This document shows positions 44,192-52,358 of a stretch of 64,000 nucleotides of DNA, one piece after another. The translations under genes were made by a program, and so were the position numbers. Position 1 is the stretch's first letter; the number at the start of each line of letters is the position of its first letter. The stretch comes from Pseudomonadota bacterium (GTDB lineage: Bacteria > Desulfobacterota > Binatia > Binatales > Binataceae), in NCBI GenBank assembly GCA_021323675.1, contig JAJPKP010000020.1:1-64000 (forward strand), read 5' to 3'. The notes below the pieces were generated by a model, which ran no database searches, had not been told where the DNA came from, and saw only the letters and a program-made list of their open reading frames with translations.

Positions 44192-45430
44192 CTAAAGAAC
44201 TCTGCGCTCGCGCTTGGGGCTCTTCGGAATAACCACCAAGCCCGAATCCGTCACAAAAAAGCGCTGGCGGTCGCGCTCCAGGTCGTAACCAATCTCCTCG
44301 CCGTCGGGGACGTAAACATTCTTGTCGATTATCGCGCGGCGAATTCGCGCGTGACGGCCTATCTCCGCATAGTCCATCACCACCGAATCTTCAACGTAGC
44401 TGTAAGAATGTATGAACACCGAACGGCCGAGCACCGAGTTGCGTACCGTGCCGCCCGACAGGATGCATCCTTCCGAGATGACCGAATGGAGCGCCTGGCC
44501 GCGCCGGCCGTTTTCGTCAAACACGAATTTCGCCGGGGGCTGATCGTAGTACGCGGTGCGCAACGGCCAGTGCGGATTATAGAGATTCAGATGCGGCCGC
44601 GCATCGCGAAGATCCATATTCGCCTCATAGTAGGCATCCAGCGTCCCCACGTCGCGCCAGTAGCTGAGATTAACTTCGGAATCACCGCGGATGCGATTCG
44701 TCATGAAATTGTACGCATAAACCGGTACTCGATTTATCAGCGCCGGGATCAGATCGTGTCCAAAGTCATGACGGCTGCTGGCCCGCGTCGAGTCCTCGAT
44801 AAGCGCCTCGCGCAGAACCTCGGGGTTGAACAAGTAGTTCCCCATCGATGCGAGACATTTGCCGGGAGCGCCCGGAAGCTGCGGCGGGTCCTGCTGCGGC
44901 TTCTCCTGGAAGCCAACGATCCGCAGGCCGGAGTCCACTTCCAGCACCCCGAACTGATGCGCTTCTTCTACCGGCACGGGCAGCGTCGCTACCGAAACCG
45001 CCGCCTTGCGATCGACGTGAAAGCCGATCATCTGCTGCACATCCATCCGATAGATATGATCTGCGCCGAACACCGCCACCAGGTCGGGACGAAAATCGTC
45101 GATCAGGTTGAGGTTCTGGAAAATCGCGTCGGCGGTCCCCTGGTACCAGGTCTCCCCGAGCCGCATCTGAGCCGGCACCGGGATTACGAAATGATCCGGC
45201 AGCATCCCGCCAAACTGCCATCCGTCCTTCAGGTGTTCGATGAGCGACTGGGACCGCCATTGGACGAGGATGTAGATCGCGTAAATACCGGAATTGACGA
45301 GGTTGGACAGAACGAAATCGATAATCCGATATTTGCCGCCGAACGGGACCGCTGGCTTGGCGCGGTCGCGCGTCAAAGGATGCAACCGGGTGCCCTGCCC
45401 CCCTGCCATCACCAATGCGAGCGTTCTCAT
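44192..45430 (-). CDS. glgC: glucose-1-phosphate adenylyltransferase
   Basis: GlgC makes ADP-glucose for glycogen. From ATG 45430 (MRTLALVMAGGQGTRLHPL) the product has 412 residues. It has the pyrophosphorylase signature, AKPAVPFGGKYRIIDF, WYQGTADAIFQNL, the catalytic AVFGADHIYRMD and FQEKP, and a C-terminal left-handed beta-helix (SVLGRSVFIHSYSYVEDSVV). A longer frame to 45532 adds unlikely residues. No other glg gene is adjacent. Confidence 0.95.
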   Translation of the reverse strand: MRTLALVMAGGQGTRLHPLTRDRAKPAVPFGGKYRIIDFVLSNLVNSGIYAIYILVQWRSQSLIEHLKDGWQFGGMLPDHFVIPVPAQMRLGETWYQGTADAIFQNLNLIDDFRPDLVAVFGADHIYRMDVQQMIGFHVDRKAAVSVATLPVPVEEAHQFGVLEVDSGLRIVGFQEKPQQDPPQLPGAPGKCLASMGNYLFNPEVLREALIEDSTRASSRHDFGHDLIPALINRVPVYAYNFMTNRIRGDSEVNLSYWRDVGTLDAYYEANMDLRDARPHLNLYNPHWPLRTAYYDQPPAKFVFDENGRRGQALHSVISEGCILSGGTVRNSVLGRSVFIHSYSYVEDSVVMDYAEIGRHARIRRAIIDKNVYVPDGEEIGYDLERDRQRFFVTDSGLVVIPKSPKRERRVL

Positions 45431-45789
45431 CTGTCTATTCCCCGGGGATCTTCTCTGCTTGAGGACGCAAGGCGTGCCAAGTATAAGTGCGGGGCTCCCG
45501 CGGTTAAAGTCCGGCGGGGAAGCGGGCTGCAAAAGGCGGGGAATTCTGGGGTTACTACTGCCTTAAAAGACGCATTTTTCGCGGGTTCAATGCCACAATA
45601 TCCGTGCATCATTGGTTCGGACCTGCCAAGATTGCTTGATTTTACTCAACTTTTCGCGCTGGCGCGACATTTGCTCGAAAAGCATCAAGCCCGCTTGAAA
45701 CATTTGCGAGGTTTGTACGTCTAAGATGCCGAAAGCGGTCGAAAGGGGCCATTAGAAACCTCCTTGAGGAAGAAAGGGAGGGAGGAAAT
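45431..45789. other. divergent intergenic region glgC / small zinc-ribbon gene
   Basis: This is 359 bases with no convincing gene. It is less GC-rich from about 45,600 onwards and should hold both promoters. The end carries a long purine-rich ribosome-binding region (GGGAGGGAGGAAAT) before 45790. No operator or RNA was identified. Confidence 0.5.
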
Positions 45790-46089
45790 ATGCAAGCAGC
45801 AACTGCGAAACAAGAATCCAGCTCCAACACCGGGCGGGGGATCGTTTATCGGACCACCTGCCAGAATCCCGGATGCGGAGTTACCTTCGACCTCAGAATT
45901 ACCGCCGAAAATGCGGGGCTTTTGAGCGGATCGATGGCCTGCCCGCGATGCAGGCGTCATGGGGGCTTTCTCAAGCCTCAGGGTCGAATTGGCGACAAGC
46001 TCTTCGCGGCCAAACTGTTCTTCCGCCTGACCGGGGTGGGACCGAGTACCCGTGAAGATGAGGATCTTTTTGAGGAGTCCCGGTATTAA
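45790..46089 (+). CDS. small zinc-ribbon-like protein, unknown function
   Basis: The 99-residue protein has two Cys pairs (TTCQNPGCGVTFDLRI and MACPRCRRHGG) spaced like a zinc ribbon, then a helical basic stretch (GDKLFAAKLFFRLTG) and an acidic end. A very strong ribosome-binding site (GGGAGGGAGG) precedes ATG 45790, which suggests high expression. It is monocistronic and followed by a strong hairpin. No characterised family was recognised. Confidence 0.7.
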   Translation: MQAATAKQESSSNTGRGIVYRTTCQNPGCGVTFDLRITAENAGLLSGSMACPRCRRHGGFLKPQGRIGDKLFAAKLFFRLTGVGPSTREDEDLFEESRY

Positions 46090-46154
46090 GGATCGATCGC
46101 GGATCGGCTAGACTGCGCAGCACGTCACCAGATCCGGATACTCCTCCATTACGC

Positions 46155-46189
46155 AACGAGCCGCTCGTCCAAAGGTCGAGCGGCTCGTT
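46155..46189. terminator. hairpin between convergent genes (bidirectional terminator candidate)
   Basis: A perfect 13-bp stem (AACGAGCCGCTCG at 46155-46167 with CGAGCGGCTCGTT at 46177-46189) encloses a 9-base loop, between the zinc-ribbon gene and the convergent GST gene. The U-tract is weak (GTTCGTTCC). Confidence 0.65.
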
Positions 46190-46229
46190 CGTTCCGCAAC
46201 TGACGCATCAAATCGCGCCATCTGGCGAT

Positions 46230-46868
46230 TCATCCGGCGGCAACTGGATCGGCTGAAATTCCCTGCAAGCCCTGGATGCTCGGTCGCTCCAGCATCCGCT
46301 TGATCCATCCGTCAACGTTGGCGCGATTCGCTGACGCATCGATGCCCAGTTCGCCGAGTATCAGCAGACGCGGGGCGAAGCCGATATCTGCAACCGAAAA
46401 CTCACCGGCAAGGAACTGCTGCCCCTTCAGTTCGTTATTGAGATAGTCGAGTACCCGCTCGACACCTTGATGGAGGCGCTGGAGCCGATTCTGATCGCGG
46501 TCCGCTTCCGGCTTCGACACCTCGACGATTAGCTGGCCGACCTGCGGCGTGAACGAGGTATCGGCGAAATCTTCGAACAGGCGGGCCCGAGATCTGAGGG
46601 CGCTGGACCCAACCGCCGGCAAGACAGGAGGCTCGGGATATTCGTCCTCGAGGTACTCGTTGATGATCGTTGAGTCGTAGACCACGGTATCGTCATCGAC
46701 CAATACCGGCACCCGACCGAAGGGATTGAGTCTCAGAAACTCGGGGCGGCGATGCTCGCCTTGGGTAAGGTCCACCGGCACCAGGTCGTAGCTAAGACTC
46801 TTTTCGGCCAGCACGATGCGCACCTTCTGGCCATAAGGGCAGGACAGGAAGTCGTAGAGTTTGATCAT
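46230..46868 (-). CDS. glutathione S-transferase family protein
   Basis: The 212-residue protein has an N-terminal thioredoxin-like domain (KLYDFLSCPYGQKVRIVLAE, with SCPYG at the glutathione site, FGRVPVLVDDD and STIINEYLED) and a C-terminal all-helical domain. The closest look is to stringent-starvation or dehalogenase-type GSTs; the substrate is unknown. ATG 46868 is preferred over an in-frame TTG at 46877. It is 14 bases after rplI, so it is at the end of the ribosomal-protein transcript. Confidence 0.88.
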   Translation of the reverse strand: MIKLYDFLSCPYGQKVRIVLAEKSLSYDLVPVDLTQGEHRRPEFLRLNPFGRVPVLVDDDTVVYDSTIINEYLEDEYPEPPVLPAVGSSALRSRARLFEDFADTSFTPQVGQLIVEVSKPEADRDQNRLQRLHQGVERVLDYLNNELKGQQFLAGEFSVADIGFAPRLLILGELGIDASANRANVDGWIKRMLERPSIQGLQGISADPVAAG

Positions 46869-46881
46869 ATCCGGCAAGTCC

Positions 46882-47331
46882 TTATTCGGGCGCGACTTGA
46901 AGCTTCAGGCTTGCTTCCACCTCTGCTTCGAGTCTGATTGGCACGGAAAAATCACCTAGTTGCTTGAGCGGCTCAGGCAGGTGAATCTTTCGGCGTTCGA
47001 TGTCGAGACCGTGCTCGCGCAGGGCGCGCTCGATATCGATATTGGTGACTGAGCCGAAGAGCTTTCCTTCCTCGCCCGCGCGCGCTTTGATGACCAAAGT
47101 CAGCGCCTCGACTTTCTCCTTGAGCGCGACCGCCTGGTTCTTCTGGCGCTCCCGCTTGAGCATCGCCATGCGCTTGTGATGCTCGAATTCGCGGAGATTT
47201 TTCTGGTTGGCCTCGACCGCAAGATGCCTTGGTAGAAGAAAGTTGCGTGCATAGCCGGCGCGCACCTTGACCACATCGCCGGTTCGTCCGAGATTGGGGA
47301 CGTCTTCGCTGAGAATTACCTGGACGTTCAT
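46882..47331 (-). CDS. rplI: 50S ribosomal protein L9
   Basis: From ATG 47331 the 149-residue product has the L9 N-terminal signature (VILSEDVPNLGRTGDVVKVR, GYARNFLLPR), a long connecting helix and the C-terminal domain (GKLFGSVTNIDI, IHLPEPLKQLGDFSVPIRL). Two frames extend upstream, but family alignment sets this start. It is the last ribosomal gene of the rpsF-rpsR-DUF2232-rplI operon. Confidence 0.96.
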   Translation of the reverse strand: MNVQVILSEDVPNLGRTGDVVKVRAGYARNFLLPRHLAVEANQKNLREFEHHKRMAMLKRERQKNQAVALKEKVEALTLVIKARAGEEGKLFGSVTNIDIERALREHGLDIERRKIHLPEPLKQLGDFSVPIRLEAEVEASLKLQVAPE

Positions 47332-47354
47332 AATGCTTAACCGCCTGCTGATCT

Positions 47355-48335
47355 TTAGAGAAAATCGCCGTAGTTGCCAGCCTCCTGGCTGGGCGGCTTG
47401 AGTCGGCGAAAATCGATCCACATGTCAAAAACGCCGGCCAGACAGACGACCAGCGAAACCACCGGCTGCACGACGGCGATGAAATAAATTACCGCGCGGA
47501 CAATTGCGGGGACCGAAAGTGCCTGAAAGTAGAAGGCCATTATTGCAAGTCCCTGGCAGAAGTAGACAACCGCAAAGCAGAGAAATGCGTTCAGCGCTAC
47601 GTCGCTGATCGGTGCAATCGGCGCCAGCATCGCAAAGCCCGTCCCGATCAGGCCCCAGATAAGCCACTCCGGCGCCGACCAGCGCGCCATGTCCCCGAAA
47701 AGGGCATAGGAAAGCCGCTGCTTCCCGGCCCATCGCCAGAACACCCGCAGATTGAACAGAACCGACAACGCCGCGATTGTCGCTGCCAGCGCCGGGCTCA
47801 ACCTGACAATCAGATCGAGCACTTCGGTCTGCGCCTCGGGCGGCATGGCGTTCTGCATCCCCACCATCCGGTACATTTCCTGTCCGCGCGCCATCCCGGC
47901 GGCGAGCTCGGACTGCATTGCTCTCGCGAGCGCGGCCGGTCCCCCCGTCGTAATGAGCGCAACCCCCGTCGCCGAGATAAGCATCGCGCAAGTTGCCGCC
48001 AGCAGGACCAGCTCGAAGGGATGCTTCCGCTCGATCATCCAGGTCATCACGAGGGTGGCGATGCCGAAAGTGGCTAGATAGTTGCCCCCGGCGCTGGCGC
48101 CTGCGGCAAAACCGGCCGGGATCGAGGAAAGAGCGATCACCAGCAGCGTTGCCACGATTACTGAACAGGCCGCGCGTAAAATCGCGGAAGCACGGCCGGC
48201 GGCGAAGATAAGGATTGGCGCCGGCGCCAGCATCATTGCCACGAAGCCCAGCAGCGGCACCGCTCCCCCCGCAAGAAAGAAAGCTCCGGACAAAGCCGCG
48301 GCGCGAAAGCTGCCGATGATCGCCTTGCGGGTCAT
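47355..48335 (-). CDS. DUF2232 (YybS-like) membrane protein
   Basis: The 326-residue protein has about nine predicted TM helices with a cytoplasmic loop near 150-175. It sits between rpsR and rplI, the typical place for DUF2232/YybS genes in many bacteria. Family members have no settled function; an S component-like transport or ribosome-linked membrane role has been guessed. Start and stop lie 10 and 23 bases from neighbours. Confidence 0.8.
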   Translation of the reverse strand: MTRKAIIGSFRAAALSGAFFLAGGAVPLLGFVAMMLAPAPILIFAAGRASAILRAACSVIVATLLVIALSSIPAGFAAGASAGGNYLATFGIATLVMTWMIERKHPFELVLLAATCAMLISATGVALITTGGPAALARAMQSELAAGMARGQEMYRMVGMQNAMPPEAQTEVLDLIVRLSPALAATIAALSVLFNLRVFWRWAGKQRLSYALFGDMARWSAPEWLIWGLIGTGFAMLAPIAPISDVALNAFLCFAVVYFCQGLAIMAFYFQALSVPAIVRAVIYFIAVVQPVVSLVVCLAGVFDMWIDFRRLKPPSQEAGNYGDFL

Positions 48336-48345
48336 CTCGCGCCGT

Positions 48346-48681
48346 TCAGACTCCGAGCGTTGAAAATGGAAGCAGCGCGATTACCCGCGCACGCTTGATT
48401 GCCACCGCGAGCTGGCGCTGATGCTTCGCGCAATTGCCGGACGTGCGGCTCGGTACGATCTTTCCGCCCTCGGTAATAAAGCCCGAGAGGGTGCGCACAT
48501 CCTTGTAATCAACCTTCAGGTTCTTGTCGGCGCAAAAGCGGCATACCTTTCGGCGCCCGCCGGAGCGCCGGCGCGCGCCGGGACGTCCTTCGCCGCCTTC
48601 ACCGCGGGCAGGTTTTCCCCGCCCGGCGTCTTCGCCGCGGGGCCGTTCGCTAAATTGTTCGACTCTCTCTTCGTCTGCCAT
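48346..48681 (-). CDS. rpsR: 30S ribosomal protein S18
   Basis: The 111-residue protein has the S18 core ([52 protein letters not shown]). An N-terminal extension of about 43 residues rich in Gly/Arg/Glu precedes it, longer than in E. coli S18 (75 residues). Three Cys in the core form a possible zinc site. It lies in the rpsF-rpsR order, without ssb between them. Confidence 0.96.
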   Translation of the reverse strand: MADEERVEQFSERPRGEDAGRGKPARGEGGEGRPGARRRSGGRRKVCRFCADKNLKVDYKDVRTLSGFITEGGKIVPSRTSGNCAKHQRQLAVAIKRARVIALLPFSTLGV

Positions 48682-48795
48682 TGCGTTTCCTTGATTTCAG
48701 GGCCAAGGATGGCCTGATAAGCCATCCCGTCCGTCCCGACCTGCTTCGTCCAGGCTGCGCTTGGGCGCAGCGGCGAAATTCAAGCGGCGAACAGA

Positions 48796-49281
48796 TTATT
48801 GCGCAGGGCCGCCGCCTTCCGGTTCGAGTTCGCCTTCGTGCTCGGCCATCAGCTCTTCCGGAGCGTCCGGGGCTTCGGCGGCTTTCTCGCGCTGAGCCGC
48901 CAATTCCGCGGCGCGGGCCTCTGCCGCAGCTCGAGCCTCAGCAATCCGACGATTTCGCGCTTCAATTTCTTCGCGCACGCGGGCAGGATCGGCGTCGGTC
49001 TCCAGCAGAACCGAAAGATAGCGGAGTACGGCGTCCGAGAGTTTGAGGTTTCTCTCGACCTCGTTCATGACCGGGCCCTCGGATACGTAATCCAAGCGGA
49101 CATAATAGCCGCGCCGCTCGCCTTTTATCCGGTAGGCGAGCTCGCGTGAGCCCCATTCCTCGGTTTCGATCATTTCGCCGCCACCCTGGGTGACGAGACC
49201 TTCAAAACGCCGGATCGTGTCCTTAATCTGATTTTCGCCCTGATCGGGCCGAAGAATGAAGATGGTTTCGTAGCGCCTCAC
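48796..49281 (-). CDS. rpsF: 30S ribosomal protein S6
   Basis: The 161-residue protein starts at GTG 49281 (MRRYETIFILRPDQGE) with AAGGAGG nine bases upstream, so the longer frame to 49359 is rejected. The S6 core (about 1-95: EEWGSRELAYRIKGERRGYYV, DAVLRYLSVLLE) is followed by an Ala/Glu/Arg-rich coiled-coil tail of about 55 residues. It is the first gene of the ribosomal operon. Confidence 0.95.
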   Translation of the reverse strand: MRRYETIFILRPDQGENQIKDTIRRFEGLVTQGGGEMIETEEWGSRELAYRIKGERRGYYVRLDYVSEGPVMNEVERNLKLSDAVLRYLSVLLETDADPARVREEIEARNRRIAEARAAAEARAAELAAQREKAAEAPDAPEELMAEHEGELEPEGGGPAQ

Positions 49282-49506
49282 GCGCCAAATCCTCCTTCTG
49301 GATTTAAGCCCCAAGGTGGAGCAAGGAGCAAAGAGCAAGCATAACACCCGTTCGCACATTCAAACAAGGAGACTCTCTGAAAAATCTAGCCTCGCACGCG
49401 GAAAAGACGCCCCGAGAGTCCTGCTCCGTTCCCCCAAAGTCGAAGCCCTTGAGATTGGTCGCTGACCTGTTTATGAGAAGTGCGAGCCCCCGAGGAGGAG
49501 AATGTC

Positions 49507-50595
49507 GTGGCGAAATCGAAACCTAAGAAGGCAACGGCAAAGAAAGTCGCGAAGGCGAAACCGCGGGTAAAACAGGCGGCACGCAAAGCGGTAGCGAAGA
49601 AGAGGGTAAATAAAGCCCCTGCCCGCCGGCCCGCTGTCACTACCGGACACAAGCTTCCATCCTATGACGAATTGCCCGTTCGGCCGGGAGCTCCGCAGGG
49701 CTCGGCATGGGGCCTATTCGGGGACAGCGATGAGGTTGGGACGATAAACCTTCTGTCGCCCGATCGCGTCCGCGCAGCCGCCGCATCGATCCGCAGCGGC
49801 AAAGTGTTCGCCCTCAATCTGCCGATCAACATTCCGGATCCTCCTCTGTTCACGCGCGGAAAGCATACGCATACGGTAAAAATCTTTCCGAATGCTGACT
49901 ACGTGCTGGACGACTACCTCGACAACTTCTATCCGCAGGCGTCCTCGCAGTGGGATGCCCTTTGCCACGTAAAGCATCCCGTGCTCGGCGCGTACAACGG
50001 CATCCCCGACCATCAGATTACCGGGCGCGGCGGCACGCGCCTGGGCATCGACAATCTCGCGCGCCGCGGGATCGCCGGACGCGGAGTGCTCGCGGACATC
50101 GCGCGCCACTACGAGCGGATCGGCAAGACGATCAATTACACCAGGGCCGAATCGATACCGCTCGAAGACCTCGAGGCGACCTTGGCGGCCGAAAAGGTGA
50201 GCCTGCGCCCCGGTGATATTCTGCTGATTCGAATCGGATGGACTCAGTTCTATCTGTCGGCGAGCGAAGAAGTTAAGGCGGAACTCGCGCGCGAGACGGT
50301 AGTGCCCGGTATCGAGGGCTCGGCCCGGGTCGCGCGATGGCTATGGAACAATCATGTCGCCGCGGTGGCTTCGGACTCGCCCGCCCTTGAAGCATTGCCC
50401 AAGGGCGAAGGAGAGGAGTTTCTGCACTTCCATATGCTGTCATTCTTCGGGATGCCGATCGGCGAGATGTGGAACCTTGAGGGGCTGGCCGAAGACTGCG
50501 CCGCCGATCGGCGTTACGACTTCTTCCTGACGTCGGCACCGCTGAACGTTCCGGGAGGAGTCGGGTCGCCGCCAAACGCGCTCGCGATCAAGTGA
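49507..50595 (+). CDS. cyclase-family metal-dependent hydrolase with a histone H1-like N-terminal tail
   Basis: From GTG 49507 (GGAGGAG about seven bases upstream) the 362-residue protein begins with about 45 residues of Lys/Ala/Arg repeats (AKSKPKKATAKKVAKAKPRV type), followed by a cyclase/kynurenine-formamidase-like domain (PF04199). Landmarks include EVGTINLLSPDRVRAAAASI, the metal region SQWDALCHVKHP and RGVLADIARHYERIG. Such enzymes hydrolyse amides or lactones; the substrate is unknown. The lysine-rich tail is unusual for this family. Confidence 0.82.
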   Translation: MAKSKPKKATAKKVAKAKPRVKQAARKAVAKKRVNKAPARRPAVTTGHKLPSYDELPVRPGAPQGSAWGLFGDSDEVGTINLLSPDRVRAAAASIRSGKVFALNLPINIPDPPLFTRGKHTHTVKIFPNADYVLDDYLDNFYPQASSQWDALCHVKHPVLGAYNGIPDHQITGRGGTRLGIDNLARRGIAGRGVLADIARHYERIGKTINYTRAESIPLEDLEATLAAEKVSLRPGDILLIRIGWTQFYLSASEEVKAELARETVVPGIEGSARVARWLWNNHVAAVASDSPALEALPKGEGEEFLHFHMLSFFGMPIGEMWNLEGLAEDCAADRRYDFFLTSAPLNVPGGVGSPPNALAIK

Positions 50596-50895
50596 TCGCG
50601 GCCTGAGAAAATTGCACCACAATCGATGAGGGCGAAGCCGCATGCGGCTTCGCCCTCATCTTTTAGGGTTTCCCCCCAACCCGATTTGTCGCGGTTCCCC
50701 GAGGCCGCGACCTCACGCTGTCCATCCCCAAGCTTCGGGCCGGAACACCGTCACGACCCGAAGCGGCCCCCACTGCCAACAAAAGGTCAGGACTTGAATC
50801 TTCCCTTAACTGCGTGACGTTTAGTTCAAGTTCCGCCGGACGTCAAATGGTTGCGGCACAACTCAGCAGCAAAGAGCCGCGACGCCAATGCGAAA
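50596..50895. other. intergenic region between the cyclase-family gene and the DUF1329 gene
   Basis: The 300 bases separate two convergent genes. The first part carries the strong terminator at 50625-50664. In 50665-50895 there are two weak inverted repeats (GTCGCGG/CCGCGAC near 50687-50710 and GCTTCGGG/CCCGAAGC near 50732-50764) that might end the minus-strand transcript. Nothing else was recognised. Confidence 0.45.
50625..50664 (+). terminator. Rho-independent terminator after the cyclase-family gene
   Basis: A perfect 15-bp stem (GATGAGGGCGAAGCC at 50625-50639 with GGCTTCGCCCTCATC at 50646-50660) surrounds GCATGC, itself palindromic, and is followed by TTTT. It is an efficient-looking terminator. 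Confidence 0.9.
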
Positions 50896-52185
50896 TCAGT
50901 GGCCGGCGCGTGCCATGGCTTCCGTCGTAAAGAATCCCCTATCCACCGCTCCCATGTTGATATACCAGCACTCGCGTTCCGGAGAGTTCGGACTGGGCAG
51001 ATAGCACGTAGTCACGTTGCCCGACTGAACATCGACACTCGAAGAAGCGACGTTGAACTCCCGCTTGTACGGATAGACTGCGACTTTTGCGTCGGGCACC
51101 GGACGATCGCGGTAAGTGAGCAGATAGATTTGAGTCTTCCAGAGCTCACCTCTGCGGTCGTAGCTGTCAACATACGGATTGAACCATCCTTCACCATCGA
51201 CATAAACAACGGTCCTGGATTGCAGGATACCGGTGATGCGCTCGGGCCGCGGCGTTACTTCGACGACGTAAAGATGCCGCATCTCCCAATTGTCGGCACA
51301 CGAGGTCGCCCCGCCGTCGGTCGGGCACGGATGGGCCGGCGAGTTTGCCGCATTCACGCATCCGAGCATCTCGCGTTCGCCGACGAATTTGAAGTTGTAC
51401 TCCTGGAGCTTGGCGGCAAAACCACCGGAATGATCGGGGTCCCAGGTGGAGAGACCCGGCGATGAAGACATCACGACTTCGTTAACGCGGCGCACGCGAC
51501 GGGTCTGCGTAATGTACACCCACGCATCGTCGGCACGCATCGGATCCCAGTAGCGAAAACGCAGGCCGCCGTCGCCGCGCTCTTCGGCGGGCTGGATGAT
51601 GGGATACGCTGCCGCTCGCCACAGCACGCCGGTGGCTTTGAAATCGGGATCGGCCGGCAACGGCTCGACCTCCGTGCGGCCGAGTTCAAAGTAAACGCCG
51701 AGATGACCGATCATCACGTCCAAAAGAAGATTTTGCGCGCCTCCAGGGTTGAAAGGCGTGACCTGGCACTCGAAGTACCGGAGATCGCCGTCATCGGTGA
51801 TGATCGGCCGGAAGCTCGAGTTCCACATTATCTTGGTCGCGATGTCGGGATCGTTGGGGTCGAGGAGCGGAAATGGCTGACCCGCGACGTATCCCTCAAG
51901 CGTGCGATGATCCGCAGTCAGCCGTACCTGGCCGGAATATTTCTCGGTGGCCACCTTGTAAGGCGGCGGCCAATCGATGCGAGTGTGCCCAATGATGTGC
52001 ATGCCCATGCCGCGGGTGACGGCGTAGTAGGTTCCCGGGCTGACCAGGGACTGGACGCTGGCCGCGTTGCTACTGCTTATCTCGTCGCCAGGCTTGACCT
52101 GTGCATTCGCCAGACGCGGTGCGAGATGGATCGTGGCCAGCAACGTCAAGGTTGCGGTTAGAGAGCGGGAGCCAATCGTGGGCAT
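50896..52185 (-). CDS. DUF1329 (LolB/LolA-like) exported protein
   Basis: The 429-residue protein has a signal peptide (about 1-29, ending ANAQ) and the DUF1329 layout: PGDEISSSNAASVQSLVSPG near the start, PFPLLDPNDPDIATKIMWN, the WDPMRADDAWVYITQTRRVRR core, and HLYVVEVTPR...DSYDRRGELWKTQIYLLTY near the end. The fold resembles lipoprotein-sorting LolA/LolB shells. Genes of this family often accompany RND-type exporters; none is adjacent here. Its substrate is unknown. Confidence 0.85.
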   Translation of the reverse strand: MPTIGSRSLTATLTLLATIHLAPRLANAQVKPGDEISSSNAASVQSLVSPGTYYAVTRGMGMHIIGHTRIDWPPPYKVATEKYSGQVRLTADHRTLEGYVAGQPFPLLDPNDPDIATKIMWNSSFRPIITDDGDLRYFECQVTPFNPGGAQNLLLDVMIGHLGVYFELGRTEVEPLPADPDFKATGVLWRAAAYPIIQPAEERGDGGLRFRYWDPMRADDAWVYITQTRRVRRVNEVVMSSSPGLSTWDPDHSGGFAAKLQEYNFKFVGEREMLGCVNAANSPAHPCPTDGGATSCADNWEMRHLYVVEVTPRPERITGILQSRTVVYVDGEGWFNPYVDSYDRRGELWKTQIYLLTYRDRPVPDAKVAVYPYKREFNVASSSVDVQSGNVTTCYLPSPNSPERECWYINMGAVDRGFFTTEAMARAGH

Positions 52186-52358
52186 CGGATGCTATCGCCT
52201 ATCGGATGTTCGAGGACTGTCTGCCGGATGCATACACAAACGCTTTCTCAAACACAAGCGTTCGTCTGTCTTCGCGACTTTGGAGATAGGCGAATCGCGA
52301 TCGGGAACTCGCGCGGGACTTCCGCTCGCGACGCGCGCAGCGGCAGCCGCCCTTCCCT

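Noticed and set aside
43922..45724. 600-codon plus-strand frame opposite glgC and the acyltransferase
   Set aside because: The minus-strand genes carry full family motifs; this frame has none.
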